DNA of 64,000 bases from JAGOUU01 sp964387745 (GTDB lineage Bacteria; Pseudomonadota; Gammaproteobacteria; JAGOUU01): positions 10,567 to 74,566 of the forward strand of contig CAYLXL010000003.1 in the NCBI GenBank assembly GCA_964387745.1, in the 5' to 3' direction. The notes beneath the pieces are model-generated. The model was given only the letters and a program-made list of their open reading frames with translations. It did no database searches and was not told where the DNA came from. Positions within the stretch are counted from its first letter, which is position 1. Each line of letters opens with the position of its first letter. Of the stretch, positions 51,586 through 60,277 are shown piece by piece. Both the position numbers and the translations under genes were made by a program.

Positions 51586-53874
51586 ATGACAAAAAGCCTC
51601 GTAATTGTAGAATCACCTGCAAAAGCAAAAACTATAAAAAAATATTTAGGCAAAGGCTTTGAAGTTTTAGCTTCATATGGCCATGTACGTGATCTTATTC
51701 CCAAGGAAGGAGCAGTAGATCCAAACAATGATTTTGCCATGAGTTACCAGTTGATTGAAAAAAATACTAAGCATGTTGATAATATAATCAAAGCACTAAA
51801 AGATGCTGATAATCTTTATCTGGCAACAGATCCTGATAGAGAAGGTGAGGCAATTTCTTGGCATTTGCAAGAAATTATAAAATCAAAAAAGAATCTTAAA
51901 AATAAAAATATTAAACGCGTAGTCTTCCACGAGATCACAAAAAAAGCAGTTAATGATGCGATTGCCAGTCCTCGTGATATCTTAATGCCGCTAGTTAATG
52001 CCCAGCAGGCAAGACGTTCCCTTGATTATTTAGTAGGGTTTAATTTATCACCTTTATTATGGCGCAAAATTAGAAGGGGTTTGTCTGCAGGTCGCGTGCA
52101 GAGTCCAGCTTTAAGATTAATAGTTGAGCGTGAACTAGAAATAGAAAAGTTTATCCAGCAAGAATACTGGAGTATTAGCGCAGAATGTTATGATAAAGAT
52201 CATCCTGAAAAAATTTATCATGCCAAGCTGATAAAGTTTAATAGTGAAAAGCTTGAGCAGTTTAGTATTATTAACGAGAAAGATGCCCTAGATGCTGTTA
52301 ATAAATTAACCAAGCTTGCTAAAAATAATTTAAAAGTTTTAAAAGTTGATAAAAAGCAACGTAAGCGTAATCCTGCACCACCATTTACTACATCTACATT
52401 ACAACAAGAAGCGGCTAGAAAGTTAGGGTTTGGTGCCCAGAAAACTATGCGGGTTGCACAACAATTATATGAAGGTATTGAGATTAGTGAAGGTACAACG
52501 GGTCTTATTACGTATATGCGTACCGACTCGGTAACTCTAGCAGCAGATGCTATTGCAGAAATCAGAAGCTGTATTGTTGAGCATTATGGCGCTAACAATT
52601 GTCCTGATGAACCAAGATATTTCAAGAATAAGTCTAAGAACGCCCAAGAAGCGCATGAAGCGATCAGACCAACAGCTTGCTTGCGCTCGCCAAAAGATAT
52701 CCGTGCTTATTTATCTAATGAACAATTTAGATTATACGAGCTTATTTGGAAGCGAACCATGGCATGTCAAATGATCAATGCTGTTGTTGATACTGTAGGC
52801 GTAGATTTAGAATGTGGTAATACAGATAATTTATTTAAAGCCAATGGTTCTACTATTATTGTCCCTGGTTTCTTGTCTGTCTATCAAGAAGGTAAAGATG
52901 ATCAGAATAGTGATGATGCAGATGGTCGCTTTTTACCTGTATTGCAAGAAGGTGACTTGGTGCCCTTTAATGCAATTATTCCTAAGCAGCACTTCACAGA
53001 GCCACCACCAAGATACGGCGAAGCAAGTTTAATTAAAACACTGGAAGAGCACGGCATTGGACGACCATCGACGTATGCAAGTATTATTTCAACTTTGCAG
53101 AATCGGGAGTATGTTATTTTAGAAAATAAAAGATTTCATCCAACGGATGTAGGCCGTGTAGTCAATAAGTTTTTAACTTCATACTTTGGTACTTATGTTG
53201 ATTATGAATTCACAGCCCATCTAGAAGATGAATTAGATGCAATAGCACGCGGTGAAATAGAATGGGTGCCTATTTTACGTAAGTTTTGGGATCCGTTTAA
53301 AAAATTAACAGTGGAGATCAATGACACCGTTAAGCGTAGTGATGTTACCCAAGAAAAAATTGAAGAAAATTGTCCAAAGTGCAATAACACTCTATCGATC
53401 CGTTTGGGTCGTAGTGGGCGATTTATTGGCTGTGATGGTTTTCCAGAATGTGATTATACTCGTAGTCTAGAAGACAATAGTCAAGGCGAAGAAATCAAGA
53501 TTGATCATAACTGTCCATTATGTAGTAAAGATTTAGTAATTAAATATGGCCGTTATGGTAAGTTTATTGGTTGCAGTGGTTACCCTGATTGTAGGCATAT
53601 AGAGCCTTTAGAAAAACCAGCAAGTACAGAAGTAACTTGTCCTAAATGCAAAGAGGGTAAGATTCTTCAGCGTAAATCTCGTCGAGGTAAAATATTTTAT
53701 TCTTGTGAACACTATCCTAAATGTGATTATGCTATTTGGGACGAGCCGGTAGCTGAGAATTGTCCAAAGTGTGAATGGCCAATTTTAACTAAAAAAGTTA
53801 CTAAGCGTTCAGGAACTAGTAAGATTTGTCCGCAGCAAGGATGTAACTTTAAAGAGGCATTGGAAGAAGAATAG
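51586..53874 (+). CDS. topA: DNA topoisomerase I
   Basis: A 762-residue type IA topoisomerase that relaxes negative supercoils. The Toprim domain opens with VIVESPAKAKTIKKYLG and has ATDPDREGEAI; the catalytic Tyr is Tyr310 in GLITYMRTDS. From about residue 585 four Cys-pair zinc modules follow: CPKC...CDGFPEC, CPLC...CSGYPDC, CPKC...CEHYPKC and a last CPKC...CPQQGC. The chain is shorter than E. coli TopA (865), which has further C-terminal modules. The ATG at 51586 has no clear ribosome binding site. Confidence 0.96.
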   Translation: MTKSLVIVESPAKAKTIKKYLGKGFEVLASYGHVRDLIPKEGAVDPNNDFAMSYQLIEKNTKHVDNIIKALKDADNLYLATDPDREGEAISWHLQEIIKSKKNLKNKNIKRVVFHEITKKAVNDAIASPRDILMPLVNAQQARRSLDYLVGFNLSPLLWRKIRRGLSAGRVQSPALRLIVERELEIEKFIQQEYWSISAECYDKDHPEKIYHAKLIKFNSEKLEQFSIINEKDALDAVNKLTKLAKNNLKVLKVDKKQRKRNPAPPFTTSTLQQEAARKLGFGAQKTMRVAQQLYEGIEISEGTTGLITYMRTDSVTLAADAIAEIRSCIVEHYGANNCPDEPRYFKNKSKNAQEAHEAIRPTACLRSPKDIRAYLSNEQFRLYELIWKRTMACQMINAVVDTVGVDLECGNTDNLFKANGSTIIVPGFLSVYQEGKDDQNSDDADGRFLPVLQEGDLVPFNAIIPKQHFTEPPPRYGEASLIKTLEEHGIGRPSTYASIISTLQNREYVILENKRFHPTDVGRVVNKFLTSYFGTYVDYEFTAHLEDELDAIARGEIEWVPILRKFWDPFKKLTVEINDTVKRSDVTQEKIEENCPKCNNTLSIRLGRSGRFIGCDGFPECDYTRSLEDNSQGEEIKIDHNCPLCSKDLVIKYGRYGKFIGCSGYPDCRHIEPLEKPASTEVTCPKCKEGKILQRKSRRGKIFYSCEHYPKCDYAIWDEPVAENCPKCEWPILTKKVTKRSGTSKICPQQGCNFKEALEEE

Positions 53875-53890
53875 TCCAGATAGAGGCAGT

Positions 53891-54457
53891 ATGACACTAT
53901 TAAACCAAGATCTATCAATCACCCAAGCTGTAGAACAGTTATATCAAGGTAAAATCATTGCCTACCCCACGGAAGCAGTTTATGGTCTAGGTTGTGACCC
54001 GCGTAACCACCAAGCTTTACAGAATCTCATGTTTCTTAAACAACGAGCGGTTAACAAGGGCGTTATTTTGATTGCATCTGATATTAAACAGTTAGAGCAG
54101 TATGTTGATGTCAGCTTCTATCCAATGGATAGTGATAAAGAATTCACCACTTGGCTGTTGCCGCTTAATACCAAGAATCTGGATATAATAGATCCATTAA
54201 TTTACGGCCAACATCAAACAATAGCTATCCGGGTCACGAAACATCCAGTAGTAGTAGAATTATGTAATTTATTTAGTGGACCAATTGTTTCCACTAGTGC
54301 TAATATTAGTGGTCAAGAGGCTATAAAAGATAAGGGCAGCTTATATCAATTAGTTAATGAAAACAGTCTGATTTCTGGGGTTGTAGCAGGAGATTTAGGC
54401 GGGTATGATAAGCCATCTAGGATTATAGATGCTGTGACAGGCGGGTTAATAAGATAA
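53891..54457 (+). CDS. tsaC: Threonylcarbamoyl-AMP synthase TsaC
   Basis: A 188-residue YrdC-fold enzyme making threonylcarbamoyl-AMP for the t6A modification of ANN-decoding tRNAs. The basic nucleotide-binding cleft is shown by YPTEAVYGLGCDP (residues 21-33), LKQRAVNKG, IAIRVTKHP and the STSANISGQEA loop. Length matches E. coli TsaC (190). It lies 16 bases after topA and 12 before hemF, a compact run. Confidence 0.95.
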   Translation: MTLLNQDLSITQAVEQLYQGKIIAYPTEAVYGLGCDPRNHQALQNLMFLKQRAVNKGVILIASDIKQLEQYVDVSFYPMDSDKEFTTWLLPLNTKNLDIIDPLIYGQHQTIAIRVTKHPVVVELCNLFSGPIVSTSANISGQEAIKDKGSLYQLVNENSLISGVVAGDLGGYDKPSRIIDAVTGGLIR

Positions 54458-54469
54458 AACATAAAAAAT

Positions 54470-55417
54470 ATGACAGAAGCGTATAAAAAACAGGTTAAAG
54501 AATTCCTTTTAGATTGGCAAAAGCGTTTATGTAATGACTTTGCCAAGATTGATGGGAAGGGGTTTATCGAAGATACTTGGGAGCACAAAACTGGCGGCGG
54601 CGGTATAAGCAAAGTCCTAGTAGATGGTAACGTATTTGAGCGTGCTGGCGTCAATTTTTCTCATGTTATGGGTAATAATCTGCCAAAGACAGCAACCTTG
54701 AGCCGTCCTCAATTAGAAGGGGCAAGCTTCGAGGCAATGGGGGTCTCTCTGGTTATCCATCCTAAAAATCCCTTCGCCCCAACATCTCATGCAAACTTAC
54801 GTTTTTTTATTGCGACCACTAAGCAAAATGAAACCGTATGGTGGTTTGGCGGTGGTTTTGATTTAACGCCTTACTATGGTTTCTTAGAAGATTGCGTACA
54901 CTGGCATACCCAAGCTAAGTTAGCTTGTGATCCCTTTGGTACGGATATTCATCATCGTTTTAAAACCTGGTGTGATGATTATTTTTATCTTAAGCATCGT
55001 AAAGAACAACGTGGTATCGGCGGTTTATTTTTTGATGATCTTAACGAATGGGGTTTTGAAAATTGTTTTAACTTTATTAAAGCAGTTGCTGAAAGATATA
55101 TCTCTGGTTATTTTCCTATTATTGAAAAAAGACGTGATGAGCCTTATACAGCTAAGCACCGTGATTTCCAATGTTACCGTCGTGGTCGCTATGTAGAGTT
55201 TAATTTACTTTATGATCGTGGCACTATCTTTGGTATCCAGACTGGCGGCCGCACAGAATCTATTTTAATGTCCCTGCCACCAGAAGTTCGTTGGCGCTAT
55301 AATTGGACGCCTGAACCTGGGACCAAAGAATTTGAGCTTACTGATTACTATTTAAAGCCAAGAGACTGGATAGTTTTAACAGATAAGAAGAAAAAGCTGT
55401 TGGAGTTTGTGAAATAG
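54470..55417 (+). CDS. hemF: Oxygen-dependent coproporphyrinogen III oxidase
   Basis: A 315-residue aerobic haem-synthesis enzyme that decarboxylates two propionates of coproporphyrinogen III. Family hallmarks include WEHKTGGGGISKVL near the N terminus, FGGGFDLTPYYGFLED, HRKEQRGIGGLFFDDLNEW and VEFNLLYDRGTIFGIQTGGRTESILMSLPP, with conserved His and Asp residues of the active site. The length is typical. It ends the tsaC operon; a large palindromic intergenic region follows. Confidence 0.96.
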   Translation: MTEAYKKQVKEFLLDWQKRLCNDFAKIDGKGFIEDTWEHKTGGGGISKVLVDGNVFERAGVNFSHVMGNNLPKTATLSRPQLEGASFEAMGVSLVIHPKNPFAPTSHANLRFFIATTKQNETVWWFGGGFDLTPYYGFLEDCVHWHTQAKLACDPFGTDIHHRFKTWCDDYFYLKHRKEQRGIGGLFFDDLNEWGFENCFNFIKAVAERYISGYFPIIEKRRDEPYTAKHRDFQCYRRGRYVEFNLLYDRGTIFGIQTGGRTESILMSLPPEVRWRYNWTPEPGTKEFELTDYYLKPRDWIVLTDKKKKLLEFVK

Positions 55418-55777
55418 CTGTGTTACTTATCGTGCTGTTAGGTAATTGTTCACTGGGTACGTCATCCTAAGAAAAAGTCGTCCGTGAACTTGAAAAAAAT
55501 AAATCAATCTCACGACTTTTTTGAAAGGATCCAGTGCAGATTTCTCTTAGTGGTATGATTAATTCAGGCTCGCACAGATGACTGCATTTTTTCTCTTATA
55601 AATCAAAATCTCAACTGGATCCTGACGCTTTTGTCGTGTGGTTAAAATGTAGTTAACCATAACTGTGGACGACAAAAGCTCAGGATGACGGAGCTCTAGC
55701 CCCTGCGTGAACATTTACGCTGTTAGAGCCATATTCTGCTAATCATGTAGTTGACTACAAGATTGGCCGAATATAAG
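55418..55777. other. 360-base gene-less region
   Basis: Mostly a mosaic of inverted repeats (55460-55690, listed separately). The remaining right part has a further imperfect dyad, CTCTA...TAGAG, around 55694-55727. No reading frame of note and no recognisable RNA gene. Confidence 0.6.
55460..55690. repeat. Nested palindromic mosaic between hemF and the next gene
   Basis: Outer ends CGTCATCCT (55460) and AGGATGACG (55682) are perfect reverse complements. Inside lie four more pairs: AAAAAGTCGT/ACGACTTTTT (55472, 55512), AGGATCCAGT/ACTGGATCCT (55526, 55614), GCTTTTGTCG/CGACAAAAGC (55627, 55670) and TGGTTAA/TTAACCA (55639, 55653). The outer GTCATCC...GGATGAC ends recall those of the repeats at 7503 and 34265. 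Confidence 0.75.
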
Positions 55778-56899
55778 TTAATCGAATTCAATCTGATACA
55801 AATCCCCAACCTGCTCAAATTTTGAAAAATCAAATAATAAATTGTTAATAGCTGAATAATAATTTGCACCGGGTTTTTGATAGATTCTCACACTATCGTT
55901 GAGATCTTTTCCTGCATGGCAATAACCAAAAACAAAGGATGAAGTTACATTAATATTTTGTAACAAATTTAATCCATAAGCCTCAAGATTTTTACGGCCA
56001 CACATAGAGGTTATATTATTATAATTATCACACGTGTCGGTATAATAAAAAAAAGTAGGATAGTCTAAGATGACGCCTCCCCCTGGTTTAATCATTTCTA
56101 ATAATTTCTTACTGGTCAACTGTAGACCATTATTGTCTTTATTACTAAAGAAAAACAAGCCATCAGCAGAATGATAAAGCCAAGAATAAGGCTGGATTGC
56201 TAAGTCTTGAAGTTGTGTAAATGGCAAAGATTGTCGTTTAAGATTATAATCAGAAGTAATTAAATAGCTCAGAACAATAAGAACCTTGCGACTAGAGGCC
56301 ATATCAAAAGAGTAGATTGTTGCTAGTACAGGATCGGATTCGTTGACTAATCCATGCGCCCAGAGATTCTCATCAATATTAATACGTTTAGTTTCAAGAT
56401 TTGATTTGTCAATTTTACTTAACCAATAACTAATAACAATATTTTTAGCATCTAATTCATAGTGCAATCGAGATATTATTTGTGCGGACAAGGGGGTGGC
56501 CAAGACAGAGCTCGTGTTCATTGCGCCATTAGTTAGACCTTCGGTAACGGATTTATGTAGTTTATGTCTTAAGTCGGGTTTAGAAAATGCATTTATTATA
56601 TCCTGAGGCGATCCTGTTTTTAGCCAGTCTATAATAACAAGTCCATCTAAATCTAATTGCTTAAATGGCGTAATTTTACTACCACCAGCCGGTGCAAGCG
56701 CTACAATCACTTGTGAATGATTTATTTTATCTACAGTAGATTTGATTTGTTCTGAGAAATTATTTTGTACAAGTTTAATAGAATCACTAATATCTAAATC
56801 TAAAGATTTTATGTTTAGTGTTTTTGCAAATATAATATGATTGAAATTTAATGTTATAATTAAGATTAAAAATCTCGCCGTCCTTGAGTAAGTAGACAT
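55778..56899 (-). CDS. Unrecognised exported protein, 373 residues
   Basis: A signal peptide covers about residues 1-25 and no further membrane segment is seen, so it should be periplasmic or secreted. The middle has strand-helix alternation with VIVALAPAGGSKITP and LDGLVIIDWLKTG near residues 64-95, GLFFFSNKDNNGLQLT, and IKPGGGVILDYPTFFYY; four Cys lie in the last third (TCDNY, MCGRK, GYCHAG region). I recognise no family. It sits alone between two gaps, on the strand opposite hemF, upstream of nothing obvious. Confidence 0.7.
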   Translation of the reverse strand: MSTYSRTARFLILIITLNFNHIIFAKTLNIKSLDLDISDSIKLVQNNFSEQIKSTVDKINHSQVIVALAPAGGSKITPFKQLDLDGLVIIDWLKTGSPQDIINAFSKPDLRHKLHKSVTEGLTNGAMNTSSVLATPLSAQIISRLHYELDAKNIVISYWLSKIDKSNLETKRINIDENLWAHGLVNESDPVLATIYSFDMASSRKVLIVLSYLITSDYNLKRQSLPFTQLQDLAIQPYSWLYHSADGLFFFSNKDNNGLQLTSKKLLEMIKPGGGVILDYPTFFYYTDTCDNYNNITSMCGRKNLEAYGLNLLQNINVTSSFVFGYCHAGKDLNDSVRIYQKPGANYYSAINNLLFDFSKFEQVGDLYQIEFD

Positions 56900-56968
56900 T
56901 AATGTTCCCTTAAAGTCAGTTCTAGTATTTACTATTATTGTAAGGTACTAAAAAAAATTTAGCGACTG

Positions 56969-57556
56969 TTATGCAAATAAATGCTTATTAAGCGCTAACC
57001 ATTGCAGAGCAATAATGGTAGAAGCGTTTCTTATTTGATTTTGATTAATCTTTCGCATCGCAGCATCAAAGCTTAAAACATGGACTTTTATATCTTCATC
57101 TTCTTCAGCCAAGCCATGAATACCACCTGCATTATTGGTATTAGTTATTCCGCAATATAAAGTTAAAATCTCATTACTACTGCCTGGAGTTAAGTAATAC
57201 TCATAAATGGGAATGAGTTTCATAATATTACAATTTGCTTCTTCAACTGCTTCCCGTAATGCTGCTTGTTCTTTACTTTCGTATTCGTCAACGCAGCCAG
57301 CAACGATTTCTAACATCCAGGGGTGATCATTGTTGACCATAGGGCCGATTCGAAATTGCTCGATTAAGACGACTTCTTGACGTTTAGGATCATATAGCAA
57401 AACGCCTACATATGATTTTCTGCGAAATAATTCACGTTCAATAATATTGCTCTGGCCGCCATTAAATTTTTGATACTTAAAATTTAAGATTTCAATACTA
57501 TTGAAGCCATCATAAGCTGTGTCTTCAGATAATAATTCAAATTTATTGTTTGCCAT
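56969..57556 (-). CDS. nudF: ADP-ribose pyrophosphatase (Nudix)
   Basis: A 195-residue Nudix hydrolase splitting ADP-ribose into AMP and ribose-5-phosphate. The Nudix box is GCVDEYESKEQAALREAVEEA at about residues 95-115, matching Gx5Ex7REUxEE, though the usual following Gly is Asn. VVLIEQFRIGP and MLEIVAGCVD before it, and the later GIHGLAEEDEDIKVHV and ASTIIALQWL, are diagnostic for NudF. It is divergent from the dctA gene. Confidence 0.93.
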   Translation of the reverse strand: MANNKFELLSEDTAYDGFNSIEILNFKYQKFNGGQSNIIERELFRRKSYVGVLLYDPKRQEVVLIEQFRIGPMVNNDHPWMLEIVAGCVDEYESKEQAALREAVEEANCNIMKLIPIYEYYLTPGSSNEILTLYCGITNTNNAGGIHGLAEEDEDIKVHVLSFDAAMRKINQNQIRNASTIIALQWLALNKHLFA

Positions 57557-57671
57557 AGGATTTTAATGAGTTTAGTATAAAATAATATGTTTATTATATA
57601 GATAAAGTCTTAAAACAAACTTAAGAAGCTTTTATATTATAACCATCTGAAAAATATAGGTATTTTAAGTC

Positions 57672-58925
57672 ATGGCCAGCAAAATTAGCATTAATATTCT
57701 TATAGCCTTATTGTTAGGGGTAGGCTGTGGTTTATTCTTCCCAAGTACAGGTGAGTATTTAAATTTTTTTAGTGAAGCTTTTGTTAATTTATTACGATTA
57801 TTAATTGGCCCCATCGTATTTTGTTCTGTGGTTATAGGGATAGGACAACATAAAGATCTTAAAAAAGCTAGCAGAATTGGTCTCAAGGCTATTATCTATT
57901 TTGAAGTGATTACTACGATTGCATTGATAGTTGCAATGTTAATAGCACATGTCGTGAAACCAGGTGAGGGTTTAGATCTACAGGCCAATATATATGATAA
58001 TGTGAGTACTGATACCGCACAAGTAACAAATCAAGACTCTAACAAGACAGTAGTATCTAAGGCTCCTAAAGTCTATCAAGAATTATTGGATATGATCCCG
58101 AATTCTTTATTTAAACCTTTTGTAGAAGGTAATCTGTTGCATATTTTGTTTATAGCAGTATTGTTTGGTGTTGCTCTGGCTTTGATGAAAGAAAGCAATA
58201 CAGCCATTTTGAAAAGCGTAGAAACTTTCAATCAATTATTATTCAAAATATTGCACTTAATTATTTATATGGCACCAATTGCAGTATTTGGTGCAATGAG
58301 CTACACAGTTGGAAAATTTGGACTACATACGTTAATTAATTTAGGTGAACTAGTCTTGTTAGTTTTTTGCAGTTGTTTTTGTTTTATCTTTATTTTCTTG
58401 AGCCTGGTGTGTCGTTTGATGGGGCTAAGACTAAGTAAGATATTATATTACATAAAAGAAGAAATTATTTTAACTTTAGGTACGTCATCATCAGAAGTCG
58501 TCTTGCCACAACTTATGGAAAAATTGGTTAAAAAAGGTTGTGATAAAGAGACTGTAGCTTTGGTATTACCTACAGGTTATTCTTTTAATCTTGACGGCAT
58601 GTCAATCTACTTGGGAATCGTAATAATATTTTTAGCGCAAGCTTACGGAGTTGATCTTAGTTTTAAACAAGAATTAATGATTATTGGTTTTACTTTATTA
58701 ATTTCCAAAGGATCAGCAGCTGTAACCGGAGCCGGTTTTATTACATTGACTGCTGTTATTACGGCCACAAAAATATTACCTATAGAGGGACTAGCTTTGT
58801 TATTAAGTGTCGACAGATTTATGTCAATGGCTCGTTCAATGACCAATATGATAGGCAACGTGGTTGCAACAGTGATCATTGACAGCTGGGAACACAAAGG
58901 TAATCGTAAGTTGTTTGATCACTAA
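57672..58925 (+). CDS. dctA: C4-dicarboxylate:cation symporter, DctA type
   Basis: A 417-residue secondary transporter of the DAACS family (glutamate/dicarboxylate), with about eight transmembrane helices and two re-entrant loops. The serine-rich loop TLGTSSSEVVLPQL, the LPTGYSFNLDGMSIYL stretch and the final helix with DRFMSMARSMTNMIGN are all seen. The RSMTN/GN ending fits DctA better than the glutamate carriers, which suggests succinate, fumarate or malate as substrate. Its stop codon overlaps by four bases the stop of the convergent tatA. Confidence 0.88.
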   Translation: MASKISINILIALLLGVGCGLFFPSTGEYLNFFSEAFVNLLRLLIGPIVFCSVVIGIGQHKDLKKASRIGLKAIIYFEVITTIALIVAMLIAHVVKPGEGLDLQANIYDNVSTDTAQVTNQDSNKTVVSKAPKVYQELLDMIPNSLFKPFVEGNLLHILFIAVLFGVALALMKESNTAILKSVETFNQLLFKILHLIIYMAPIAVFGAMSYTVGKFGLHTLINLGELVLLVFCSCFCFIFIFLSLVCRLMGLRLSKILYYIKEEIILTLGTSSSEVVLPQLMEKLVKKGCDKETVALVLPTGYSFNLDGMSIYLGIVIIFLAQAYGVDLSFKQELMIIGFTLLISKGSAAVTGAGFITLTAVITATKILPIEGLALLLSVDRFMSMARSMTNMIGNVVATVIIDSWEHKGNRKLFDH

Positions 58926-59101
58926 TTCTGTGGTGTTTTAGTTGAAGTGTCTTTGTCATCACCTTCAAGTGCTTTCTTAAAGCCTTTGTAGGCTGCACCT
59001 AAATCTTCCCCAAGAGTGCGTAACTTACTGCCACCCATAACGTAAACTAGAATTATTAGAATCAATAATAATGATCCAGGACTGATACCGCTTAAACCCA
59101 T
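58922..59101 (-). CDS. tatA: Sec-independent translocase subunit TatA
   Basis: A 59-residue protein of the twin-arginine translocation pore. The short N-terminal membrane helix (about residues 9-22) is followed by the GSKLRTLGEDLGAAYKGFKKAL amphipathic helix typical of TatA/E, and an acidic tail. I place the start at ATG 59101, with AGAGAGG five bases upstream; the frame could extend 11 codons but those are unconserved. tatB and tatC are not next to it and not in the window. Confidence 0.9.
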   Translation of the reverse strand: MGLSGISPGSLLLILIILVYVMGGSKLRTLGEDLGAAYKGFKKALEGDDKDTSTKTPQN

Positions 59102-59126
59102 ATATACCTCTCTATCGCTTAATCGC

Positions 59127-59477
59127 TTAACCAAATGTTCTCAGATTGCCTGCAAGCAAATGCAAATGCAGATGGTCTATTTCTTGTCCACCACCACGGC
59201 CTGTGTTAATTACAGTTCTAAATCCATTAGAATAATTATTGTCAGATGCGAGCTTATTTAATTTTATTAAAGCTTTACCTAATAGCTCAGCATGAGAATC
59301 ATCAGTGTGGGCGAGACTGGTAATATGTAGTTTGGGGACTATTAACAGATGCATCGATGCTTTAGGATTGATGTCTTTGAAGACAATAAATTCATTGTCT
59401 TCAAAGATGATATCCGCTGGGATTGTTTTATCTATAATTTTACAGAATAAACAATTGTCAGGTTTCGCGTTTGCCAT
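59127..59477 (-). CDS. HIT family nucleotide hydrolase (HinT-like)
   Basis: A 116-residue purine nucleoside phosphoramidase-type protein. CLFCKIIDKTIPADIIFED at the N terminus and the catalytic His triad HLHLHLL near the C terminus define the family. I start it at ATG 59477, giving the usual MANAKPDNCLFCKI beginning; an ATG at 59498 would overlap the upstream gene's stop. Gene order lipoprotein-hit-tatA, with spacings of 5 and 25 bases, points to one operon. Confidence 0.9.
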   Translation of the reverse strand: MANAKPDNCLFCKIIDKTIPADIIFEDNEFIVFKDINPKASMHLLIVPKLHITSLAHTDDSHAELLGKALIKLNKLASDNNYSNGFRTVINTGRGGGQEIDHLHLHLLAGNLRTFG

Positions 59478-59482
59478 GGAGA

Positions 59483-59944
59483 TTATTGTTGAACCCATCT
59501 ACCATTGATACGACAAGCACGGCCGGTAACAAATTCACTGTTGCCGTTAATAGTTGAATGCATTTGATACTCACGGCAGTATTTTGAGCCATCATTAGTC
59601 GTGACAGTAGGAGTTACAGTGTATCTTGCATTGTTGTTTGGATTTACCCAGGTTGTTGCACGATTGTCTTTTTGGTTTTCAAGAGCATTATTAACATTCA
59701 TCGCATCAACTCTGTCCATAGTCGAGCCTATAGCGTTACCAGCCATAGCACCTGCAGTTGCACCGAGGATAGTAGCTGCAGCTTTTCCGCTACCACCACC
59801 AACTTGATTACCAAGGATACCACCAGCTACACCACCTAATACGGTACCCATTTGTTCTTTGTTTACACCGCCACCTTCTGCGCAGCCAGTAAGTAAAGTA
59901 ATAGAAATTACAGAACAGGTTATTAAAGCTTTAAGTTTAGACAT
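59483..59944 (-). CDS. Glycine-zipper lipoprotein, 17-kDa surface antigen type
   Basis: A 153-residue outer-membrane lipoprotein. The lipobox LLTGC puts the lipidated Cys at residue 21. A glycine zipper with Gly every fourth residue runs from about 35 to 75. The C-terminal domain reads TTWVNPNNNARYTVTPT, then YCREYQ and GRACRINGRWVQQ, the pattern of the rickettsial 17-kDa antigen and related proteobacterial lipoproteins. It heads the small operon with hit and tatA. The exact role is unknown; such proteins are thought to support envelope integrity. Confidence 0.88.
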   Translation of the reverse strand: MSKLKALITCSVISITLLTGCAEGGGVNKEQMGTVLGGVAGGILGNQVGGGSGKAAATILGATAGAMAGNAIGSTMDRVDAMNVNNALENQKDNRATTWVNPNNNARYTVTPTVTTNDGSKYCREYQMHSTINGNSEFVTGRACRINGRWVQQ

Positions 59945-60277
59945 AACTTTTGATTCCTGATAATTGGATAATTGATAGATAAATAAATTAAAATTTAACT
60001 CGTATGATTATAACAAAATTACATAATAAGTAAATCATAGTGATTAGATGTCGTTTTATACACAGAATTGTTCGCCATGAGTTTAGCAATTTGAGGAAAG
60101 TCTGTGGAAAAGACTATAAAGTTCAATATTTACAATAGGTTAGATTTGCTGTGCAAATTTTGAACAGTCATAAATAGCTGGCGACAGTGGTCGGATTTGC
60201 GAATTTGATAGTAAAAAAGGACCCTCCACAGGCGGGGAGGGTCCTTTGAATGTATTTTGATGAAATGTTAAATAATT
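59945..60277. other. 333-base gene-less region
   Basis: Contains the promoter side of the lipoprotein operon at its left and the glnA terminator (60216-60247) at its right. Between them I see only weak dyads, such as AGTC...GACT near 60098-60114, and no reading frame or RNA gene. Confidence 0.5.
60211..60247 (-). terminator. Intrinsic terminator of glnA
   Basis: AAAGGACCCTCC and GGAGGGTCCTTT form a perfect 12-bp stem with an eight-base loop; on the minus strand the stem runs into six T. It lies 30 bases past the glnA stop. Confidence 0.93.
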
